From NCBI GenBank assembly GCA_038503035.1, contig JAVSML010025538.1:784832-848831 (forward strand): 64,000 nt of DNA, read 5' to 3'. The notes beneath the pieces were generated by a model, which was not told the origin of the DNA, did not search any database, and saw nothing but the letters and a program-made list of their open reading frames with translations. Shown here piece after piece: positions 1-9,800 of the stretch. The stretch is from Crocodylus rhombifer (lineage: Eukaryota; Chordata; Crocodylia; Crocodylidae). The stretch's first letter is position 1. Every line of letters begins with the position of its first letter. The translations under genes and the position numbers were made by a program.

Positions 1-1511
1 GGGTGCAGATTGTCAGGGCCGGCTGACTTGAAGGTATCCAGCTTCTCAAGGTGTTCCTTCACGAGGTCAGTATTTATGGAGGGTAGGGGATCCCCATCAC
101 CCGGATCTCCCTGTCCCATAGCAGGCATGGGCGTCCCATGGGACTGATGAAAGACTGCTGCAAAGTACCTATTTAATAGGTTGGCTTTTTCCTGGGCGTC
201 AGTTGTCAGTTGCCCCATCTGGTTTAGCAGGGGTCCAACATTGCCCTTGCTTTTCCTCTGGCTCCCCACATATCTGAAAAAGGACTTTTTGTTGTCCTTG
301 GTGCTTGAAGCTAGTTGGAGTTCAGTTGCAGCCTTGGCTTTCCTGGTTTGCTCCCTGCAGGACCAGACCAGCGCAGAATAATCCTCCTTGGAGGTGAATC
401 CCATCCTCCATCCTTTGTAGGCTTTCCTTTTTAGCCGCAGGAGGTCCTCTAGGTCCCTAAAGAGCCAGGAGGACTGCTCTGCCTTCTGGCTGCTTTTCCT
501 CTGTGTTGGAATAGATTTGGCTTGTGCATTGAGGATCGCTTCCTTCAGAAGCAACCACTCTTCTTGAACTCCCATCTCCCTCGGGTCATGGTCCCTAAGG
601 GCCTGACCGACAAGCCTCTTGAGCTTGTCAAAGTTGGCTTTTCTGAAGTCAAGGACTTCTGTGTTGCTGACTGACTCGCCAGCTTTATGGCAGATGGTGA
701 AGATGATCAGCTCGTGGTCGCTGTCACCTAGCTTCCCATCTATCACTATGTTGCCGATTAGGTCATCCCCCGTAGCCAGTACCAGGTCAAGCAGCGCTTT
801 GCCTCTCGTTGGCCCATAGACTTTTTGAGTCAGGTATAGGTCATCCACACACGAGAGAAAGCTTTGCGACCGCTGGGATTTTGCTGAGTGATCTTCCCAC
901 GAGATGTCCGGGTAGTTGAAGTCACCCATGACAACCAAGGTCCTGGAGCAAGCGGCCTCAGCCAGTTCCTGGGCGAACTCCTGGTCAAGCTCAGGACTTT
1001 GAGTGGGAGGTCTGTAGTAGACTCCCACCGTTGTGTCCCCTGTGCTGTATTCCCCATGAATTTTTACCCAGAGGGTCTCTAGCTGTCCATGCTGGTCACC
1101 AACATCAGCTTGCAGGGACATGTAGCTTTCCTTCACGTAGAGAGCTACATCCCTGCCCCTTTTGTCAACACGATCCCTCCTGTACAGGGTATAGCCCTCT
1201 ATACCCGTGGTCCAGTCATGGGTGGAGTCCCACCAGGTCTCTGGTATCCCAATGATGTCATAATTCTTTGCACTGAGCAGGAGGATGAGCTCCTCCTGCT
1301 TGTTGTCCAGGCTCCTGGCATTAGTGTACAGGCAGGCAAGTGTGCCCTTGGGGGCTCTTGCCTTGCTCACAGATTGTGCCAGGGCTGGGGCAGGGGTGGG
1401 CTCCCTTAAGTGCCTTGGTCTGCTGGCTTTGCAAGGGTTGCTCAGCGGGCCAGCAGTGGCAGTAGTCCCCCCATCCCCCAGCGGGCTTAGTTTAAAGCCC
1501 GGTGGAGCAGG
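1..1511 (-). CDS. CR1 ORF2 endonuclease-RT, open frame, partial
   Basis: One minus-strand frame stays open from 1511 (first upstream in-frame stop at 1512-1514) to codon 3-5, about 503 codons, and runs off the left edge. I read every codon and saw no stop. Approximate residues counted from 1511: ORF2 leader 1-60, endonuclease 60-290 (YTNARSL near 62, PETWWD near 90, MGDFNYPDISW 195-205, SDHE near 265), linker 290-480, RT start 480-503. Expected role: nicking target DNA and priming reverse transcription of the element RNA. No ATG lies near the 5' end of this frame; the first clear one is near 1119, inside the endonuclease, so the true start is unknown. The catalytic RT motifs lie outside the window. 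Confidence 0.85.
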
Positions 1512-1694
1512 TCAGCCAGCCTGGCTGAGAAGAGCCTCCTCCCCAGGGGGGAGAGGTGGAGGCCATCTCTTCCCAGCAGCTCGCTGCCTCTCTCACCAAA
1601 GAGTTGGCTGTGGTCATGGAAGCCAAAGCCTTCCCGATGACACCAGCTCCGCAGTCTTTGGTTCACTGCGTGGATCCTCCTCTCCCTCCTTAGC
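1..1694 (-). mobile_element. CR1 LINE, copy A (3' part off window)
   Basis: Minus-strand CR1 non-LTR retrotransposon. Reading from 1694 down to 1 it holds an ORF2 leader, a complete APE-type endonuclease and the start of the reverse transcriptase. Motifs include YTNARSL (about 1310-1328), ETWWD (about 1240), MGDFNYPDISW (about 897-929), GDSDHEL (about 708-725) and the pre-RT signature KSAGPDNLHP next to the edge. The element continues left of the window, so its RT core and 3' end are not seen. At 1694/1695 it abuts a second CR1 piece in the same orientation that repeats sequence already present at 1-380. The reading frame is undamaged, so this is the youngest-looking CR1 here. Confidence 0.93.
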
Positions 1695-2146
1695 CCATAA
1701 TTTCAAAGATCTGTGTCAGGGGCTGGGCTATGATGCTCACCAGCTCCTTGAGTACCCTGGGGTGTAGATTGTCAGGGCCGGCTGACTTGAAGATATCCAG
1801 CTTCTCAAGGTGTTCCTTCACAAGGTTAACATTAATGGAGGCCAGGGGATCTCCCTCCCCTGGACCTCCCTGTCCCATAGCAGGCATGGGTGTCCCATGG
1901 GACTGATGAAAGACTGACGCAAAGTACCCATTAAAAGATTGGCTTTTTCCTGGGTATCAGTTGTTAGTTGCCCCATCTGGTTCAGCAGGGGTCCAATGTT
2001 GCCCTTTCTTTTGCTCCAGCTCTCCACATACCTGAAAAAGGACTTTTTATTGTTTTTGATGCTCAAAGCTAGTTGGAATTCAGTTGTAGTCTTGGCTTTC
2101 CTGATTTGCACCCTGAAGGACTGGACCAGTGCAGAATAATCCTCAG
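1695..2146 (-). mobile_element. CR1 fragment, copy B
   Basis: Minus-strand CR1 piece covering the linker after the endonuclease to the start of RT (TQIFE near 1700). It matches 1-380 plus the sequence expected just beyond it. Two overlapping frames (1818-2111 and 1690-1887) show a frameshift, so it is inactive. It is cut sharply at 1695, where copy A begins with ORF2 leader sequence. This is either an independent insertion or an internal duplication; the sequence alone does not decide. Confidence 0.88.
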
Positions 2147-3285
2147 AATTTCTCTTTAATTGTAATTAATTAGTTTCCTTAATACCTGCTGATATCTTAA
2201 ATCTCTCTGGCTGATATGTCAACTAAAAATAATAATAGTAGTAGCAGTAACAACAATATTGCATTTGTCATCCACTTTTCATCTAGAAGGACCTATACAC
2301 TGTGTGGTGAACTATCAGGCAGTTTCTGGATGTTTTTGTTTAAGTACACTAGGGACACAGGTGATTTTTTCCTCCTCGCAGTGGAAAAGACCACTGCCTT
2401 GAGCAAGAGTGCATAGTTCCTACAAACCCAGTCCATAACAAGGCTAATTAATTCACTGGTCATTGTAAGCAAAGATTGCTTGCCTTACATAATTCCAATA
2501 AGAGTGACAAGAGAAAAAAGATCACCCCTAATCTGCCTCCATTCTGGTCTGCAGAAAAGGCCAAGGCTTCAGGGAACATAGGGTATATTGAAGTATTCCT
2601 TAGAAAGACTGTTTCTTCTGAGCTATGGTTTCTCTTGGTACCCCTTTGGGATAAAAGGGTTTTCACTAATTGAATGAAGTTGTGGTCTAGAGCCACAGGT
2701 AGTGGCAATTCAGAGCACATCCTGGTGTCCATCCTGCCTGGGTACCACCCAGTATCTAGTTGTATATAACAGAATGGAGGTTGAAGTGATGGAAAACGAA
2801 TTATATTATTTCCCCAAGCTGCAGCAAAAGCTGTTTAGCATCTCTTTTTAGTGTTCCCTTGAGACTTTCTGCTTATCTGTCTACTCCAAATCAGCTCTCC
2901 CCTTCCATGCATAGAGACCACAGGAAGCCAGAAGTCTCAAACTACTAGTAGCTTTTGAAGAATTGCTGAAATGCATCAGATCTAGGATGCTGTGGCAAAT
3001 TATTAAATAACTTAATACAATTTGACAAGGGTAAAGATATGATACTTTATGCAAGGAAAAAGTGCTCCAGCAAGACTTTTACACATGAAAAGTCAGTCTA
3101 ACCAGCCTGGGCAGAGTACCATACTGGCTCTGGAACTAGATCATTTGGAGCTAAATGTATGTTGTAAACTGAACAAAAGTTAATTGGCTTAGTGTTGTTC
3201 AGCTTAATGAAGCAGTCACATTATAAAGCAAAAAAACTGATTTGACTGTCTTTCACCTGCACAGCTATAACCTGCTACTAGAGGC
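2147..3285. other. Unassigned AT-rich sequence
   Basis: No coding frame or recognisable repeat seen. Short open frames here have no family-like motif. Confidence 0.6.
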
Positions 3286-3525
3286 TTGGTGAGGAGGAGC
3301 AGAACTAGGAGCAGGACCCGTTCACTGCTCTGCCTCTTGCCAGGCAGAGAGCAGGCCCACCACTGTGTCAGTTCCAGCAGACCAGAGAAACCTGGGGAAG
3401 CAGCTTCCTTGGGGTTCTCTGGTCCTGCCGAAACTGATGCAGGAACTCGACTCTGGGAGCAAGTGTGTCAGGCCTTAAGCTTGGTGGCTCTACTCTCAGT
3501 GCAGAGCCAATGCATCAGTTTCAGA
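3286..3525. repeat. Foldback (palindrome-rich) repeat
   Basis: Three nested inverted repeats occur together. Arms 3377-3392 and 3413-3428 match at about 14 of 16 bases around a 20-base loop that itself contains GGAAG/CTTCC. Arms 3430-3441 and 3511-3522 are a perfect 12-base inverted pair (GAAACTGATGCA). A shorter hairpin lies at 3326-3352 (TGCTCTGCCT and a bulged complement). The 83-codon open frame over it has no known motif. It resembles a foldback MITE or another small non-autonomous element; the family is unknown. Confidence 0.5.
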
Positions 3526-3589
3526 AAGACTAATTAATTGAGAGCTGGAGTGTAGTAATTGTCAGCCAGCCTCCATGTCTTGTGTTCAG

Positions 3590-3800
3590 GTGTCCCCTCA
3601 TTTCAAAATGAGGCGCTTTAACTAATGAATGAAGTGCAAGGGCACTTTAACTAAAGCTTAAACAAGTTTTAGTTCTAGTGCTCCTGCCACCATTTTGAAG
3701 TGCAGGGATGCTGATACACAAGATACTGTGGTGCTTTAATTACAGCAGCTCTCAGAGCTGCTCTAATTAAAATGCTACCTCTCCCAACCTGCAGAGCACA
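3590..3800. repeat. Palindromic MITE-like remnant
   Basis: Contains a near-perfect 37-base palindrome at 3735-3771: 18-base arms differing at one position around a single C. The flanks carry repeated CTTTAACTAA-type strings. The structure fits a degraded non-autonomous DNA transposon. No terminal repeats or target duplication could be fixed. Confidence 0.4.
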
Positions 3801-5559
3801 AGTAAAAATGCCCCAAGTGTTTCTGTAAGGTAGAAATTATATTGGGAAGCAAATAAGTAAAAGAAGCTAGTCCTGAAAAAGGTGAAGAAATGTTTTAAAA
3901 GTATTCTTCCTTATTCTGTCAGGAAGGGTGCAAAACATCTAAAAAGTGGGAACAATTTTGGCTATTTCTATCATCTTTCCCTACAGAGCAGTGGAGCATG
4001 AGCAAAGCCCCAAAGGCTGGGAAAATCCTCCTAGTCACCATCTTCCTTCCCATCAAAACAAGAAAGGGTAAGCAAAAATAAGAAATTGAATGTTTCACTT
4101 TTAATTGCTTTCACATTCTTCTGAAGAAGAGGAATTATCAGAATCCAAGTAACATGTATATCACTAAGACATATATTATTGTGAGGATTTCAAGAGATAA
4201 GAGGCAGTCCACAAAGAGTCAACATTTGACACTATAATAAGGTTCTATTGTTGGTGTGCCCAGAGGAGACTGTGCTGAAGTTGGTGGAATCACATGAGAC
4301 TTGCTTTCTTCATTCATCTCTGATCGGTCCCAAAGGGCCAACAGCAAGTTTTGCCCGAGACTACACAATAAATCACTGCCTTGAGCATCCTTCTCTAGAA
4401 GAAAGAAAAATAAACTATTTGCACAGCTTCCAACATGAGAGAGATGGAAAAAGGTGTAGTCAATTCCTGTAAAAAATTATTAGAAGGTAGAGTTTTGCAA
4501 CATCAAGAGGAGATTACAGATCTGGAAAAGAGACAGGAAAACACCATTCCTTTAAAAAAAGCCCAACTTTATGTAGCTTGTGTTCTGAAGCTTCCCAGTT
4601 TTATAAGGCAAAAGTAATGCTGCTATAGCAGTAGATTGAGATAAACTACTTTGTGTTCAGCCTCAGTTTATCCGCTCAGGAAATGGATTATAGACTTGAA
4701 AGCTGAAACATTTTTTCTTCATTAAAAATGTTCACGTTAAGATAAAGAACACTGTTTTAAGCTTATTTATAAAGCAAAAATAATGTTAATGCATTTACCT
4801 CTTAAGACTCTTGGCAGGTGTTAAAACGTTGAGTTCATAAAATGTTCAGTGATGTTGCACTTAAATTGCAACCTAATGCTTCAGTTGCCACATTAAACAT
4901 AAAAACCCCACCATGCTATTAATCTTCAGTTTAGGATAGAAAGATTTTTACTCACTGTTCAGAAGTATTCCAGTTAGGATGCTATTTCATTCAGATCAAA
5001 TATACTTTAATTGCAATTCTATTAAATTAGAAATAGACATTTTAGCTTGATATGATGCTTTGATGCCTTGAGTTTCAATGCTAATAAAAGCATTATTACC
5101 AAAGGTGTGAAAAAACATATTACACACCTTAATTAGGCCATGAAGTAAATATTTGCCAGGTTACTTAAATGTTCAGTAAATTGATTAACTAATCCTAAAA
5201 AGAAGGGGACAAAAAAAGAGAGATGGACATGTTTGTTATGGGCTAAATGCTGAAGCTCTAATTTCAGCAAAACTCACTAACTATAGGACACAATCTGTCC
5301 CTAAAATTGATCTCACCCCATCATAATCCTAGAATACCTCCAAGGAACGATGTTTGCACCAGCATAAGCAAGACCTGAATTTGATTCATAAGCCTCACTA
5401 ACTGTATTGATGGAGTAAAGAGCAGATGATAAATGAAGAGCCCCATTTGAGACAACGGTGTTATAATAAGAACAATATTCCACACTGGGCACAGGCTCTA
5501 GCTCCATGACAGAGCATTTGATTATTCAATATATTTTCAAATTACAATTTTTGGTTTTC
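3801..5559. other. Unassigned AT-rich sequence
   Basis: No gene, LINE motif or tandem array recognised. Two short open frames (4248-4472 and 4435-4617) show no family signature. Confidence 0.6.
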
Positions 5560-5575
5560 TGAATTTTTGGTTTTC

Positions 5576-5906
5576 ATCCATGTGGGTACAAATGACACAG
5601 CCAGGAGTAATCCAAACTGGGTCATAAGAAACTACAGGGCTCTGGGGACCAGGCTCATGGGGTCAGGTGCCCAGGTAGTCTTTTTTTCTGTTCTCCTTGT
5701 TGCAGGCCACAATTCTAGGATGGTATTGAGGAAGTGAAACAATGGCTCCAACAGTGGTGCTACTGAGAGGGCTTTGGATTCCTCAACCACAGCATGCACT
5801 TCAGGGAGAGAGGACTCCTGGGAAGGGATGGCATCCACCTCACATAGAAAGCTCAGGCCCTTTTCTCTGCCAAGATGGCCTAACTTCTGGACAGAGCTTT
5901 AAAATA
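5576..5906 (+). pseudogene. CR1 ORF1 SGNH/GDSL esterase remnant
   Basis: The frame at 5576 reads IHVGTNDTAR (HVGTNDT at 5579-5599), and after frameshifts DGIHLT appears at 5827-5844. These are the GTND and DxxH blocks of the SGNH-hydrolase (esterase) domain known from CR1/L2-type ORF1 proteins. Spacing of about 80 residues fits that family. It ends at a stop near 5905, about 170 bases before the endonuclease. The N-terminal part, with the nucleophile serine, is not seen. Stops and shifts make it non-functional. The family suggestion that the esterase aids retrotransposition is general knowledge, not shown here. Confidence 0.72.
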
Positions 5907-6079
5907 AGACTGCTGGGGAACAGGGATACACTAATTTAAGCATGCCCAGGGACTGTCACATAAGAAAGCTCCATATATAGGGACACTAGGAGAGCCACTC
6001 TTGTGGGAGCTGCGGGAATAGTTCTCCTTCAGCATGACAGGAAGTTGAGGGCCTCAGAAAGTGGACTCAGGTGCCTGTA

Positions 6080-8316
6080 AACTAATGCCAGGAGCATAGG
6101 CAACAAACAGGAGGAGCTACCCCTCCCACTCTCCAGTGGGCATTATGATATAGTAGGGATTACAGAGACCTGGTGGGATTCCTCGCACAATTGAAGCATA
6201 GCCTAGGAGGGCTACGCCTTGCATAGAAGGAACCGAGTAGGGAAGAGAGGTGGAGGTATAGCTCTCTAAGTGAAGGAGAAGTACACCTCCTTGGAGGCCA
6301 ACATCAGCTCTAAAGAAGGATGGCTTGAAACCCTCTGGGTCATACTGCAGAGGGTGAGGGAGCATGGCTAGAGAGTCCTAACTGTAGGTATACACTACAG
6401 ACCACCGAACCAGGGGGAGGAACATGATCTGGAGTTTGCTGGAGAACTGGCAGAGGCCACATAAGCACAGGACATGGTCATCATGGGCAACTTCAATTAT
6501 CCAGATATCTCTTGGGAGGAACACTCATCCAAGTCAGATCAGTCACATTCCTTCCTGACCTGAATCAAAGAGCTTTTCCTGACTCAGGATGTCCACAAGC
6601 CAACCAGAGGTAACACTATTCTAGACTTGGTCCTGATCAAGGGGGATGACCTGATGACCAACTTAAAAATAGAAGGTAGCCAGGGTGACAGCGATCATGA
6701 AATCATCATGTTCACTCTCCATTGCAAGGCAGATAAGTTAGATAGCAGAACTGAAGTTTTGGACTTTCAAAGATGCAAATTTAAATAAACTCAGGTCACT
6801 AGTAGGGAAAGGGCTGTGGGGCCAGGGGCTGAAGGTGAAAGGAGTGCATGAAGAGTGGTCATTCCTTAAAAATATGATCCTAAAAGCACAAAGGAAGTCC
6901 ATTCCCACATGCAGGAAAGGTAACAAAAGGACTGGGAAGCCCTCTCAGCTAAATAGGGATATTATGGTCCTCTTAAGAAAGAAGACACTAGTGTACAAAC
7001 AATGGAAGCATGGGGCATGCCCCAAGGAGGACTATACAACAATGGCCTACACTGGTAGGGAACAGATTTGAAGGGCTAAGGTGGCAACTGAACTAAAGTT
7101 AGCAACAGGAGTCAAGGACAACAAGCAGTCCCTTCTTTAGGTATGTAGGGAACAGGAGGAAAACAAATGGTTGTGTGGAGCCACTGCTCAACAACTCAGG
7201 ACAGCTGGTTAACTCAGGACACCCGGTTACCAGTACTCATGAGAAAACTGAACTTTTGAATTACTACTTTGCTTCAGTCTTTCACCAGGCCAAGGGCAAA
7301 ATCATGCCAGAGTGGGTACAGAATAAGCAGGATAGGAAGGACTGTCTTCCTACTATTACCATAGTATTAGTGTGTGATCATTTGAAAAAAATTAGACATA
7401 TATAAGTCAGAAAGACCAGATGAACTTCATCCAAGGGTGCTGAAGGAACTGGCTGAAGTCATCATGGGACTGCTGGCAAAAGTTTCCCAAAACTCGTGGC
7501 ACTCCAGAGAGGTCGCTGAGGAAGAGGGCCATTGTTGTGCCCATCTTCAAGAGAAGGAGGAGGGAGAACCCAGGTAACTATAGGCCAATCAGCTTAACTT
7601 GGTGAGAAGTGGCCAGTGGTGTCCCTCAGGGGTCGGTGCTTGGTCCAGTGCTTTTCAACATCTTTATTAATTATTTGGATGTGGGGGTGAAAAACTCACT
7701 GGCCAAGTTCTCAGATGACTCCAAGTTATGGGGAAGCATTGTCACACATGAAGATAGGCTGCAGATACAGGCAGACCTAGACAGGCTAGAAAGTTGGGTG
7801 GATCGGAATCAAATGAAGTTCAATGTCAAGAAATATAAAGTGCTCTGTCTTCAGACAAAAAGCCTCTTACACACCTACAGGCTTGGCAAAGCCAAACTGA
7901 CCAGCACCATGAATGAAAGGGACCTGGGGTAATAATAGATCACTGTATGAATATGAGCCAACAATGTGACACTCTAGCCAACAGGACAAAAAATACACTG
8001 GAATGAATCAATTGATGCATCTCCAGCAAAACCAAGAAAGTGATTCTTCCACTCTACTCAGCATTGGTGAGACTGCACCTGGAGTACTGGATCCAGTACT
8101 GGGTGCTGCACTTCAACAAGGACGTGGTAAAGTTTGTGAGAGTCCAAAGAAGGGCCATCCATATGATCAGAGACTCGCACTGCAAGCCATACAAGGAAAG
8201 GCTGAGGGACTCTTCAGTCTGACAAAGAAAAGGATGAGAGGGGACTTGTTTGGTCTTTCCTGCCTGGTGCAGAGGGCTGGACTTGATGATCTTCCAAGGT
8301 CCCTTCCAGCCTCATA
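6080..8316 (+). pseudogene. CR1 ORF2 remnant (endonuclease-RT)
   Basis: Successive shifted frames give NARSIGNKQEEL (near 6082), ITETWWD, RRGGGIALYVKEK-like sequence, MVIMGNFNYPDISW (near 6475-6516), GDSDHEI, then a linker (6835-7071) and RT. RT resumes after the deletion with GVPQGSVLGPVLFNIFIN (about 7618-7670) and SDDSKLW, where the usual ADDTK catalytic motif is mutated to SDDSK. The C-terminal thumb region extends to 8316 and ends in the shared DDLPRSLPAS tail. Several stops and frameshifts are present. Confidence 0.88.
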
Positions 8317-8336
8317 ATCTATAAATCCATGAACAA

Positions 8337-9427
8337 GAAAATGGTGTGAATTTTTTTTTTTGGAAGGAAGAGTTAAAATGGAAACAGATTGCATGTTCCA
8401 ATTGTGCTGAATCAGCCATTTTGAGAGACAATGACTTCACTTCAGTAACTGACAACAAAATAGTCTAGTTATTCACCAAAGAAGTAGGCAAGAAACATAA
8501 ATATCAGAAGCCTTTGAAAAAGAGGCAATTTGTAATTGAGACAGTGTCCAAGTACATTTGTTAATTCAGAATATTCATTTAAAGGTATATTTCAGGTTTT
8601 AATTTCAGGTACTATCTAGGAAAACTGAAATTACAGCAGCACCACCAAAATGCCTGAGATTGTCAGAATCTGGACATTTCTGGAAAGATAAGAAAATGTA
8701 GCATGCACTTATACAGGCGTTGTGCCTCAGAGGACATGCAGTACTCTGAAGGCAATATTTGCATAACTGCTCTCCATCAAAATGTGCATTATGAGGAGCA
8801 AAGCTACAATATATAACTGTGTTTTCATAGGACTTCTGCTGGTGGAGGCTGTTCTATGAGCCCACCAAATTTGAATACCTCCCATAGGAAGCATTTTGGC
8901 CCTTTTTCCTAGCTTGGATTAACTATACTCCTTTTAAAATCTTCTATTTCATCTGTTTTCAAGATAGATAAATTTTCTCCCATACATATATTTCTACAAT
9001 TTTCCATTTACAGATTTAATCACATAAAGGTAGTGCCATTATCCACACATGTTATTGATACTTTACAGCCCTCATTCCTCCAGTGCAATGGAAGATGAGC
9101 AACAATAGTACAATTCCATTTTAATACCCTGATGCTTCATGTACAAGACCCACTGAGTTCACTTCACAGCATTATGTAACTTCCTGTTCAATAGCAGGAA
9201 GTTACATAATGCAGCTACTTTTTTCATACTTGCAAGCTCTTGAGACCTGTTATTGAAAGTGTTACTACACACAAGTTTTGGGGTGAAGAACACGGCAACA
9301 TTTTTTTAAAGCGTTGTAAAGTCCAAGTCCAAGTCCAAGTCCCATTATCTTCCGAAAATGGCTTTAGCTGTTCAAATAAACCAGGCCATTTGTGCTCTTC
9401 CAGTTGGCACACTGAGATAAACCATAT
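8337..9427. other. Unassigned AT-rich sequence with one hairpin
   Basis: No gene or LINE motif seen apart from the hairpin at 9169-9212, listed separately. A short AAGTCC-type tandem run lies near 9322-9342. Confidence 0.55.
9169..9212. repeat. Perfect 18-bp inverted repeat, 8-nt loop
   Basis: Arm GCATTATGTAACTTCCTG (9169-9186) is exactly complementary to 9195-9212, with loop TTCAATAG. Pairing stops abruptly at both outer ends. It could be a small foldback element, a replication-slippage palindrome or a hairpin RNA. No further evidence separates these. Confidence 0.85.
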
Positions 9428-9800
9428 AGGTTCATAGGAAAGTAGAGCTGGAAAGCCCTCACAAAATCATCTAACACTGGCCTTTGCTCAAGGCAGGATT
9501 GTTCCTGACTAAACCATCCTAGCCAAGTGTCTGTCCAACCTGCTCTTGAGAACTTCAAGGGAAATACCACAGCTTCTCTAGATATCTTTTTCCAATCCTG
9601 ATCACCTTCACAGTCAGAAAGTTCCTCCTAATCTCCAACCTAAATTTCCCCTGCTATCTTGAGTCCATTGCTCCTAGTTCTGTGCCTTCTGGCCACAAAG
9701 AAAAGTCTATCTTGATACTCTTTATAATTACCCTTCAGGTATTTGAAGACTGTTATCAAATCCCCTCTCAGTCTTCTCTTCTCCAAACTAAGATTATGAC
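9428..9800 (-). mobile_element. CR1 3'-end fragment
   Basis: Minus-strand CR1 tail. It begins with the tail block 'ttcataggaaagtagagctggaaag', followed by the reverse of the ORF2 C-terminus (the FRLEIRRN..-like block and the RRLRGDL-like block near 9770). The 72-codon frame at 9640-9858 includes [18 protein letters not shown], typical of the CR1 thumb/C-terminal region. It is heavily diverged and 5' truncated near 9800. Confidence 0.85.

Larger units (their letters stand above)
5560..8336 (+). mobile_element. Old near-complete CR1 LINE
   Basis: Plus-strand CR1 running from the ORF1 esterase domain through endonuclease and RT to a degenerate 3' octamer tail (TCTATAAATCCATGA, about 8318-8334) preceded by the usual 'gacttgatgatcttcc..ggtcccttccagcc' 3' block. 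Its frames are broken many times, so it is old. RT is internally deleted near 7595-7606: the NYRPISLT motif is followed almost at once by GVPQGSVLGP, so palm motif A and its aspartate are gone. The true 5' end and ORF1 N-terminus are not recognisable. Confidence 0.9.

Noticed and set aside
830..1409. Several open frames on both strands in the first 1.4 kb
   Set aside because: They are other-frame shadows of the CR1 ORF2 frame that runs through 3-1511 on the minus strand.
9322..9342. Short AAGTCC tandem run as a CRISPR-like or satellite array
   Set aside because: Only about three units without spacers; a trivial simple repeat.
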